DNA of 64,000 nucleotides, taken from Sinorhizobium glycinis. GTDB lineage: Bacteria > Pseudomonadota > Alphaproteobacteria > Rhizobiales > Rhizobiaceae. A model generated the notes under the pieces. That model was not told the DNA's origin, ran no database searches, and saw nothing but the letters and a program-made list of their open reading frames with translations. How positions within the stretch are numbered: the first letter of the stretch is position 1; the number at the start of each line of letters is the position of its first letter. A program made the position numbers and the translations under genes. Where the stretch lies: assembly GCF_001651865.1 (NCBI RefSeq), contig NZ_LPUX01000055.1:372001-436000 (forward strand), read 5' to 3'. Below are positions 28,828-36,870 of this stretch, one piece after another.

Positions 28828-29736
28828 ATGACGGCAGTCGCTACCTCAGGAGAAATCAAAGCAGGCAAGGCATCTCGCGGCCTAGCCGCGCCCTCCTGGC
28901 TCGCCGCCTGGCTCCAGGCCACGCCCCTCCTGCTGATCCTCGGCTTCTTCTTCATCCTGCCGATCCTCACCATCATCGTCGTCAGCTTCTGGGACTACGA
29001 CTTCGCAGGTCTCTATCCCGATTTCCTGACGATGAACTATGCCGATACGCTCGGTTCCTGGGTCACCTGGAAGACCTATCTCAACACACTCAAATTCACC
29101 GCCATCACCTGGGCGCTGACGCTTTTCATCGGCTTCTGGGTCGCCTATTTCCTCGCCTTCCACATCCGCACGACGACGATGCAGATGGTGCTTTTCCTCG
29201 TCTGCACCGTGCCGTTCCTCACCTCCAACATCATACGGATGATCTCCTGGATCCCGGTCCTCGGCCGTAACGGTCTCGTCAACTCCACTCTCATAGAAGT
29301 TGGCATCATCCCTCAGCCGATCGAGTGGCTGCTCTACTCCGATTTCGCCGTCGTGCTCGCCATGGTGCATCTCAACACCCTCTTCATGGTGACGCCGATC
29401 TTCAATACGCTGATGCGGATCGACCGTTCACTGATCGAAGCGGCGCGCGACTGCGGCGCGAGCGGATGGCAGGTGCTTTGGAATGTCATCCTGCCGCTCG
29501 CCAAGCCTGGAATGGCGATCGGCTCGATCTTCGTGGTGACGCTGGTGATGGCCGATTTCTCGACCGTGCAGGTCATGTCCGGCGGGCAGAGCGCATCGGT
29601 CGCGCTGATGATGAAGAACCAGATGTCGCTGCTGCAATATCCGGCGGCGGCCGCCAATGCGGTCGTGCTGCTGGTCGTGGTGCTGCTGATGGTTGCGGCG
29701 ATCCTGAGGGTCGTCGATATCCGCAAGGAGCTCTGA
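28828..29736 (+). CDS. Polyamine-type ABC transporter permease (PotB-like)
   Basis: An inner-membrane permease of 302 residues with six hydrophobic segments; the first is LLLILGFFFILPILTIIVVS. The EAA loop is EAARDCGASGWQVLWNVILP, and PotB-type context is seen in TVPFLTSNIIRMISWIPVLG. The ATG at 28828 (MTAVATSGEIKAGKA) is preferred over 28816, with GGGACGG upstream. The repeat just before it also happens to be open in this frame, so length alone does not set the start. Confidence 0.87.
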   Translation: MTAVATSGEIKAGKASRGLAAPSWLAAWLQATPLLLILGFFFILPILTIIVVSFWDYDFAGLYPDFLTMNYADTLGSWVTWKTYLNTLKFTAITWALTLFIGFWVAYFLAFHIRTTTMQMVLFLVCTVPFLTSNIIRMISWIPVLGRNGLVNSTLIEVGIIPQPIEWLLYSDFAVVLAMVHLNTLFMVTPIFNTLMRIDRSLIEAARDCGASGWQVLWNVILPLAKPGMAIGSIFVVTLVMADFSTVQVMSGGQSASVALMMKNQMSLLQYPAAAANAVVLLVVVLLMVAAILRVVDIRKEL

Positions 29737-29737
29737 C

Positions 29738-30559
29738 ATGAGCCACGAAACACGAACGTTGGAATTCTATGTGCTGGCAGCCTTCTTCGCGCTGTTCGTG
29801 CTGTTCCTTTACGGGCCTTTGTCGGCCGTCCTGATCCTTTCCTTCCAGGGGCCGGACGGCGGCCTCACCTTCCCGCTGAACGGCGTTTCGCTCCACTGGT
29901 TCTACAATCTCTTCGAAAAACAGGCGGTCGGCGATTTCGGCGCCTCGTTCCGCCGCTCCTTCACGCTCGGGCTGATGGTGATGGTGGTGAACGTCGTCGT
30001 CGCATTGTTGGCGGGCCTCGCCTTCCGCCATCGTTTCCGCGGTTCCACGGCACTTTTCTACATCACGGTCGCAAGCCTCGTCGTCCCCTCGATCATCATT
30101 TCGCTCGGCATTGGCGTCGTCTTCCAGCAGTTCGGCCTGAAGCCGGCCTGGTATTCCTCCGGCTTCGGCGCGCACCTCACCTGGACGCTGCCCTTCGGCG
30201 TGCTGATCATGTTCGCCGTCTTCAATCGCTTCTCGCCCGCGTATGAGGAGGCCGCCCGTGACCTCGGCGCCACCTCCTGGCAGACCTTCCGCCACGTCGT
30301 CCTGCCGATGATCGCGCCGAGCCTAATCGGCGTCGGCCTGTTCGGCTTCACCCTCTCCTATGACGAGTTCGCCCGCACGCTGATGACCTCCGGCACCTAC
30401 AACACGCTACCGCTGGAAATCTACGGCATGACCACCAACGTCACGACGCCGGTGCTCTATGCGCTGGGCACGGTGACGACGCTCTTCTCCTTCACCATCA
30501 TCCTCGCAGCACTCGCCATCATCCTCGTACTCAGGCGCCGCCAGGCAAAGGCAAGCTGA
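29738..30559 (+). CDS. Polyamine-type ABC transporter permease (PotC-like)
   Basis: The second permease, with 273 residues and six hydrophobic segments, starting LAAFFALFVLFLYGPLSAVL. The EAA loop is EEAARDLGATSWQTFRHVVL, and the PotC-like FTLSYDEFARTLMTSG follows. It starts one base after the stop codon of the other permease and ends five bases before the racemase gene, so the whole set is co-translated. Confidence 0.9.
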   Translation: MSHETRTLEFYVLAAFFALFVLFLYGPLSAVLILSFQGPDGGLTFPLNGVSLHWFYNLFEKQAVGDFGASFRRSFTLGLMVMVVNVVVALLAGLAFRHRFRGSTALFYITVASLVVPSIIISLGIGVVFQQFGLKPAWYSSGFGAHLTWTLPFGVLIMFAVFNRFSPAYEEAARDLGATSWQTFRHVVLPMIAPSLIGVGLFGFTLSYDEFARTLMTSGTYNTLPLEIYGMTTNVTTPVLYALGTVTTLFSFTIILAALAIILVLRRRQAKAS

Positions 30560-30564
30560 CATCC

Positions 30565-31302
30565 ATGCGCATTCTGATCGTCAACCCCAACACCACCGCC
30601 TCGATGACCGAAAAGGCGGCAGCAGCCGCACGGGTGGTCGCCGGGCACGGCACGGAAATCATCGCGGCCACGTCGAAGAGCGGACCTGCCTCGATCGAGG
30701 GGCACTATGACGGGGCGATCGCCGTGCCCGGCCTGCTCGCGGAAATCCGCAAGGGAGAAGCAGCGGGAGCGGACGCCGCGATCATCGCCTGCTTCGACGA
30801 TACCGGGCTGGAAGCCGCCCGGGCCCTCGCCGCGATACCGGTGGTCGGCCTTTGCGAATCCGCTGCAATGACCGCGGCGCTCATAGCCCAGCGCTTCACC
30901 GTGGTCACGACGCTCGAGCGCTCCCGCGTGCTCCTCGAGAACCTCGTGCGCCGATACGGCATGGGGGATCGCGCCAAGGTCCGTGCCGCCGATATTCCGG
31001 TCCTCGAACTCGAAGACGCCGCCTCCGGCGCCCTCGGCAAACTCAGAGGGCAAATCGAACGGGCGCTCGACGAAGACGGCGCGGAGGCGATCGTTCTCGG
31101 CTGTGCCGGCATGGCCGACCTTGTGCAGTCGCTGCAACGTGAATATGGCGTGCCGGTCATCGACGGCGTTTCGGCGGCGGTCAAGCAGGCCGAAGCCCTG
31201 GTGGCCCAAGGGCTCGTGACCAGCAAGCGCGGCTCCTATGCCTCGCCGCTCCCGAAGGCCTATACCGGCGCGATGGAGGCCTTTGCGCCGGCTCGCCGCT
31301 GA
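30565..31302 (+). CDS. Hydantoin racemase / Asp-Glu racemase family protein
   Basis: A cytoplasmic cofactor-independent racemase of 245 residues. The start MRILIVNPNTTASMTEKAA is typical of hydantoin racemases. The two catalytic cysteines are visible in AIIACFDDTG near residue 75 and IVLGCAGMADL near residue 180. It is the last gene of the transporter operon, which suggests that the imported molecule, or a product of it, is a chiral 5-substituted hydantoin or related cyclic ureide. Allantoin racemase is a close alternative. Confidence 0.85.
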   Translation: MRILIVNPNTTASMTEKAAAAARVVAGHGTEIIAATSKSGPASIEGHYDGAIAVPGLLAEIRKGEAAGADAAIIACFDDTGLEAARALAAIPVVGLCESAAMTAALIAQRFTVVTTLERSRVLLENLVRRYGMGDRAKVRAADIPVLELEDAASGALGKLRGQIERALDEDGAEAIVLGCAGMADLVQSLQREYGVPVIDGVSAAVKQAEALVAQGLVTSKRGSYASPLPKAYTGAMEAFAPARR

Positions 31303-31411
31303 CCCGTGCCGACGAATCCCTCTGGTTGCAAAGCTCGTTGTTGACAACGCTCTGCGAAGGTTGAAAGAGTGTTGCTCACTCGAAGCGGGCAGCGTTGGGA
31401 GGACTTTGTCG

Positions 31412-34400
31412 ATGCGCGCGTTTCTCGCCCTTACCACCCTTCTCGTGACGCTTCTTTCCCTCGGCTCACCGGCCGCAGCGGCCGAAGCCGACCGCAAGGT
31501 CGAGGTGACCAACGATGCCGACTATTTCGGCTTCGACCTACGCACCGAGCAGAATGTCTCGCTCGACGGGTGCCAGGCAAGCTGTATCGCCGACCGCGCC
31601 TGCAAGGCCTTCACCTACAATCCAAAGGTGAAATGGTGCTTCCTCAAGTCCGACTTCAACCAGCTGAACACGTTCAAGGGCGCGATCGCCGGCAAGGTCG
31701 TCGAGACCGCCGCGGGCGAACCGGATCTCGGCGCCGCGCCGCGACTGACCTTCGTCTCGGACGACCTCCTGCAGCAGGCACGCGACGTCAAGGCCGGCCT
31801 CGCTTTGGCCGACGATCAGCTGGGCTTCGGCGTCAACGGATTGATCGAAACGGCACGTCGCGAGTTGACGGCTGGCAACTTCGTGGCGGCACTCACGGCA
31901 TTCCGCGGCGCGCTGGCGATCACCCCGGAGGACGGGAATTTGTGGCTGGAGACAGCCCGAACCGCCAACCGGTTCAGCGGCGGCACGGACCTCGCGAGCG
32001 AGGCTGCCCTGGCCGCGCTCAACGGCTATCAACTGACGCGGACCGCGCAGAGCCGCGCCGATGCGCTCGCCATCCTCGCCCAGGCGCTCGACAATTTGCA
32101 GAATTACCGAGCCGCGCTCCAGGCCTACAAGGCAAGCCTCGAGCTCGTGCAGGCCAAGACTGTCGAGACGGCCTATCTCGACCTCAAGGCGCGTCAGGGT
32201 TTCCGGGTCACGGGCCACACGATCGATGCGGATGGCGCAAGCCCGCGCGCCTGCGTCCAATTCTCCGAGCCGCTCCTGAAGAACGGTCCCGATTATGCCT
32301 CCTTCGTAACGCTCGACGGCGTCGCGCCGAAGGCGGTCGAGTCCAAGGGCAGCGAGATCTGCGTCGAGGGGCTCAAGCATGGCCAGCGCTACAAGCTGGT
32401 CTTCAGGCAGGGACTGCCCTCATCGGTCGACGAAGTCATCGAGACGCCGGTCAGCCTCGACATCTATGTCAAGGACCGCGCGCCGATGGTGCGCTTCACC
32501 GGCGACAGCTTCGTGCTGCCCTCGACGGCGCGGCGCGGCATTCCGATCGTCTCGGTCAACACGGAAGGCGCCAATCTCAAGCTCTATCGCATCGGCGACC
32601 GCAGCATCTCGTCGGTGCTGACAAGTTCGCAGTTCCTCACGCAGCTCGACGGCTATAGCGCCGAGCGCATCGAAGCCGAAAGCGGCGAACTCGTCTGGCA
32701 AGGCAGCATCGACATCCACACCGAGATCAACAAGGAAGTCGTTACGAGCTTCCCGGTCGATGAGGCGCTGCCGAAGCGCAAGCCCGGCGTCTATGTGCTG
32801 ACGGCCGCCTCCGCAACCGCGCTCAGCCAGGATTGGGATGCGCGCGCCACGCAATGGTTCGTCGTCTCCGATATCGGCATCTCGACCTATGCCGGGACCG
32901 ACGGGCTCAGCGTCTTTACCCGTTCGCTCGCCAGCGCCAAGCCGCTCGCGGATGTCGAACTGCAGCTGGTGGCGAAGAACAACGAAGTGCTCGGCACTGC
33001 GACGACCGATGCGGAGGGACGGGCGACCTTCGCGGCCGGCCTGATCCGCGGCACGGCAAGCATGACGCCAGCCGTCATCACGGCGCGAAAAGGTGACGAC
33101 GACTACGTGTTTCTCGACATGACGCGCGCCGGCTTCGATCTTTCCGACCGCGGCGTCACCGGCCGCGCCGCACCTGGCGCGATCGATATCTACGCCTGGA
33201 CCGAGCGCGGCATCTACCGCGCCGGCGAGACGGTGCATGCCGCAGCGCTTGCTCGCGACGTCAACGGTCAGGCGATCGAGAACCTGCCGCTCACCTTCGT
33301 CTTCCTGCGACCCGACGGCGTCGAGGATCGGCGCATCGTCAGCAATGGCGGCAAGCTCGGCGGCCATACGCTCGATCTGCCGATCCAAGAAAATGCCATG
33401 CGCGGCACCTGGACGATGCAGATCTTTACCGATCCCAAGGGATCGGCGATCGGCGAGAAGCAGTTCCTCGTCGACGATTTCGTGCCGGACCGCACCGAAT
33501 TCGACCTCACGAGCGCAGCGAAAGAGCTGGAAGTCGGCACCCCGGTGGACGTCGCCGTCGACGGTCGTTTCCTCTATGGCGCGCCGGCCGCAGGCCTGAC
33601 GCTGGAAGGCGATGTGGCGGTCAAGCCGACGCGCGAGAGCGAAGCCTTCAAGGGCTATTTCTTCGGCCTCGCCGATGAGGAGGCGAGCGAGGATACCCGC
33701 GTACCGCTCGAAGGCCTCGCGCCGCTCGATGAGGACGGGAAAGCCGTCTTTACCGTCGATCTCGCCGAGGTGCCCGCGACGACGCAATTGCTCAATGCCA
33801 CGGTTACGGTCCGCATGCGCGAGGGCGGAGGCCGGGCCGTCGAGCGCGCCTTGACGCTGCCCGTCAAGCCGGGCGGCGCGATGATCGGCATCAAGCCCGA
33901 GTTTTCCGGCGACCTCGCCGAGAACTCGGTCGGCAAGTTCCATGTGATCGCCGTCGACGCCAACGGTTCGAAGGTGGCGATGCCCGGCCTCTTCTGGAAG
34001 CTGATCAGCGTCGAACGGAACTATCAGTGGTATCGCGACGGCAGCGCCTGGAAATACGAGCCGGTCATTTCCACGAAACAGGTGGCAAACGGCACGGTCG
34101 GCGTGACCGAGGACGGCGCGCAGATCGCCGTGCCGGTCGGCTGGGGGCGCTATCGGCTGGAGATCGAAACGGCGGCGGCCGACGGCCCGACCTCCAGCGT
34201 CGAGTTCGACGCCGGCTGGTATGTCGAGGCCACCTCGACGGAAGCGCCGGACGGCCTCGAGATCGCCCTCGACAAGGAGAATTACGCTGTCGGCGAGACA
34301 GCGAAGCTCAAGGTTTCCCCCCGTTTCGCCGGCGAATTGCTGGTGACCGTCGGTACGGAGAACCTGATTACGACGAAGACGGCGACGATCGCCGAGACCG

Positions 34401-36865
34401 GCGGTGAAGTTGAACTCCCGGTCACCGCCGACTGGGGCGCCGGCGCCTACGTGACGGCGACGCTTTATCGGCCCGGCGACGCTCAGGAGACCCGCATGCC
34501 GATGCGGGCGATCGGCATCAAGTGGCTCGCGGTCGATCCCGCCGATCGCAAACTCGCAGTCGGTCTCGACGCACCCGAGAGGACGCAGCCGCGCCAGCCG
34601 CTCGATATCAGCCTCCAGGTGCGCGGCGCGGGCGCCAACGAGGACGCTTACGTCACGGTCGCCGCCGTCGATGTCGGCATCCTGAACCTGACGCGCTATG
34701 AAGCCCCCGATCCGGATGGCTGGTATTTCGGCCAGAGGCGGCTCGGCCTCGAAATCCGCGACCTCTACGGCCGCCTGATCGACGGTTCGCTCGGCGCGAC
34801 CGGGCGGCTGCGCACCGGCGGCGACGGCGGGCAGATGCCGCTGCAGGGTAGCCCGCCGACCGAAGAGCTGGTCGCCTACTTCTCCGGGCCGGTGAAGCTC
34901 GACGCCGAGGGCACCGCCAATGTCAGCTTCGACATCCCGCAGTTCAACGGCACGGCCCGCGTCATGGCGGTCGCCTGGACGAAGGCCGGCGTCGGCCATG
35001 CGGTAAAGGACGTCGTCATCCGCGACCCGATCGTCGTCACCGCCAGCCTGCCGAAGTTCCTGGCGCCCGGAGACCGGGCCGAACTGAGGCTCGACATCGC
35101 CAACACGGATGGACCGGCCGGCGACTATCAGCTGCAGGTGACCACCAATGGTCCGGCCACCGTCGAGCAGACGGGGCCATCCCAGACCGTGCAACTCGAA
35201 GCCGGCGGCAAATCCGCCGTGACACTGCCGCTGACCGGCCAGTATCCGGGCAACGGCCTCGTCACCGTCGCGCTCTCGAACGCTGCCGGACTGTCGCTGG
35301 AGCAGGCGCTCCACATCCCGGTCCGTCCGGCCGCATTGCCGATCACCCAGCGTCAGGTCGTCAATATCGCTGCCGGCAGCAGCCTGACCGTCGACGATCA
35401 ATTGCTCGCCGACAGCCTGCTGCAGGGCGCTTCGGTCAGCGTCAACGTCACCCGCTCGGCTGCCTTCGACATCCCGGCGCTGCTGATGTCCCTCGACCGC
35501 TATCCGTATGGCTGCGCCGAACAGACGACAAGCCGCGCCTTGCCGCTGCTCTATCTCAGCGAACTTGCCAAGCAGTCCGGCCTTGCCGAGGACGGAGAAG
35601 TGACGAAGCGCGTGCAGGACGCGATCTATCGCGTTCTTTCCTATCAGTCCTCGTCGGGGAGCTTCGGCCTCTGGAGCCCGGGTTCCGGCGATCTCTGGCT
35701 CGACGCCTATGTCACCGACTTCCTGACCCGCGCGCGCGAACAGAAATTCGACGTGCCGGAACAGGCGATGGTTCAGGCGCTCGAGAACCTGCAGAACGCG
35801 CTGAGCTACGAGGTGAACGTCAAGGATCAGGGCAACGAGATCGCCTATGCGCTCTACGTGCTCGCCCGCAACCGCAAGGCGGCGATCAGCGACCTTCGTT
35901 ATTACGCCGACACGCTGCTCGGAGATTTTCCGACGCCGCTTGCAAAGGCGCATATCGCCGCTGCACTCGCCCTTTACGGTGATGGCGGGCGCTCGCAGGA
36001 CATTTTCGCGGCCGCCGTCAACATGTCGACCGGCCTCGTCAATGTCAGCCTCGCCCGCTCCGACTACGGCTCATCGCTTCGCGACGATGCGGCGGTGCTG
36101 GCGCTCGCGGCCGAAAGCCGGCCGGTACCGCCGATCATCCCGGAACTGTCCAGGATCGTCGCGCGGGAATGGGAGCAGGCCCGCTACACCAGCACTCAGG
36201 AACAGGCCTGGATGCTGCTCGCCGCACGCGCCGTCCAGGGCGGTGACACGGACATGAACCTGGAGGTAAACGGCGCCCAGCGCACCGGCAGCTATGCCGC
36301 GCGGATCGCCGGCGATGCGCTGATCGAGCATCCGGTGGTCATCCGCAACAACGGCACTGACGCGGTTTCCGCCGTGGTCACCACCGTGGCGGCGCCCGCC
36401 GAGCCGCTCTCGGCCGGCGGCGACGGCTTCGCCATTGAGCGGACCTATTATACGCTCGATGGTGCCGAGGCGAATGTCAGTCAGGCGCGGCAGAACGAAC
36501 GCTATGTCGTCGTGCTGAAGGTGACCGAATCGAACGACTGGCCGTCTCGCGTGCTGATCAGCGACCTCCTGCCGGCGGGCTTCGAGATCGACAATCCGAG
36601 CCTTGTCGACAGTGCTCAGCTCTCGAATTTCGAGTGGATCGGCGAGGTTCAGGCCGCCCACACCGAGTTCCGCAGCGACCGCTTCGTTGCGGCTTTCGAC
36701 CGGTCCACGGGCGATAATCGCGAGATCACCCTTGCCTATGTGGTCCGTGCGGTGACGCCCGGGACGTATGACCATCCGGCCGCAAGCGTCGAGGACATGT
36801 ACCGGCCGCAGTTCTCGGCCCGCACCGCGACGGGCCGTATGGAGGTGCTGGCGGCCCAGCAGTAG
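31412..36865 (+). CDS. Bacterial alpha-2-macroglobulin with N-terminal PAN domain
   Basis: A periplasmic protease-trapping protein of 1817 residues, longer than E. coli YfhM (about 1650). A Sec signal (MRAFLALTTLLVTLLSLG...AAA) has no lipobox, unlike the lipoprotein form. Residues 30-95 form a PAN/apple-like domain with four cysteines (DGCQASCIADRACKAF...WCF), followed by a helical repeat-like region. Macroglobulin domains follow. The thioester motif CAEQ is at about residue 1368 in YPYGCAEQTTSRALP, so the covalent trap is intact. The ATG at 31412 has GGAGG nine bases upstream. It is directly followed by pbpC, the usual partner. Confidence 0.92.
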   Translation: MRAFLALTTLLVTLLSLGSPAAAAEADRKVEVTNDADYFGFDLRTEQNVSLDGCQASCIADRACKAFTYNPKVKWCFLKSDFNQLNTFKGAIAGKVVETAAGEPDLGAAPRLTFVSDDLLQQARDVKAGLALADDQLGFGVNGLIETARRELTAGNFVAALTAFRGALAITPEDGNLWLETARTANRFSGGTDLASEAALAALNGYQLTRTAQSRADALAILAQALDNLQNYRAALQAYKASLELVQAKTVETAYLDLKARQGFRVTGHTIDADGASPRACVQFSEPLLKNGPDYASFVTLDGVAPKAVESKGSEICVEGLKHGQRYKLVFRQGLPSSVDEVIETPVSLDIYVKDRAPMVRFTGDSFVLPSTARRGIPIVSVNTEGANLKLYRIGDRSISSVLTSSQFLTQLDGYSAERIEAESGELVWQGSIDIHTEINKEVVTSFPVDEALPKRKPGVYVLTAASATALSQDWDARATQWFVVSDIGISTYAGTDGLSVFTRSLASAKPLADVELQLVAKNNEVLGTATTDAEGRATFAAGLIRGTASMTPAVITARKGDDDYVFLDMTRAGFDLSDRGVTGRAAPGAIDIYAWTERGIYRAGETVHAAALARDVNGQAIENLPLTFVFLRPDGVEDRRIVSNGGKLGGHTLDLPIQENAMRGTWTMQIFTDPKGSAIGEKQFLVDDFVPDRTEFDLTSAAKELEVGTPVDVAVDGRFLYGAPAAGLTLEGDVAVKPTRESEAFKGYFFGLADEEASEDTRVPLEGLAPLDEDGKAVFTVDLAEVPATTQLLNATVTVRMREGGGRAVERALTLPVKPGGAMIGIKPEFSGDLAENSVGKFHVIAVDANGSKVAMPGLFWKLISVERNYQWYRDGSAWKYEPVISTKQVANGTVGVTEDGAQIAVPVGWGRYRLEIETAAADGPTSSVEFDAGWYVEATSTEAPDGLEIALDKENYAVGETAKLKVSPRFAGELLVTVGTENLITTKTATIAETGGEVELPVTADWGAGAYVTATLYRPGDAQETRMPMRAIGIKWLAVDPADRKLAVGLDAPERTQPRQPLDISLQVRGAGANEDAYVTVAAVDVGILNLTRYEAPDPDGWYFGQRRLGLEIRDLYGRLIDGSLGATGRLRTGGDGGQMPLQGSPPTEELVAYFSGPVKLDAEGTANVSFDIPQFNGTARVMAVAWTKAGVGHAVKDVVIRDPIVVTASLPKFLAPGDRAELRLDIANTDGPAGDYQLQVTTNGPATVEQTGPSQTVQLEAGGKSAVTLPLTGQYPGNGLVTVALSNAAGLSLEQALHIPVRPAALPITQRQVVNIAAGSSLTVDDQLLADSLLQGASVSVNVTRSAAFDIPALLMSLDRYPYGCAEQTTSRALPLLYLSELAKQSGLAEDGEVTKRVQDAIYRVLSYQSSSGSFGLWSPGSGDLWLDAYVTDFLTRAREQKFDVPEQAMVQALENLQNALSYEVNVKDQGNEIAYALYVLARNRKAAISDLRYYADTLLGDFPTPLAKAHIAAALALYGDGGRSQDIFAAAVNMSTGLVNVSLARSDYGSSLRDDAAVLALAAESRPVPPIIPELSRIVAREWEQARYTSTQEQAWMLLAARAVQGGDTDMNLEVNGAQRTGSYAARIAGDALIEHPVVIRNNGTDAVSAVVTTVAAPAEPLSAGGDGFAIERTYYTLDGAEANVSQARQNERYVVVLKVTESNDWPSRVLISDLLPAGFEIDNPSLVDSAQLSNFEWIGEVQAAHTEFRSDRFVAAFDRSTGDNREITLAYVVRAVTPGTYDHPAASVEDMYRPQFSARTATGRMEVLAAQQ

Positions 36866-36870
36866 GCGCG

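Noticed and set aside
32420-35953. 1177-codon open frame antisense to the macroglobulin gene
   Set aside because: It is a GC-rich mirror frame, full of Arg, Asp and Gly with no domain or start signal, opposite a gene with clear motifs.
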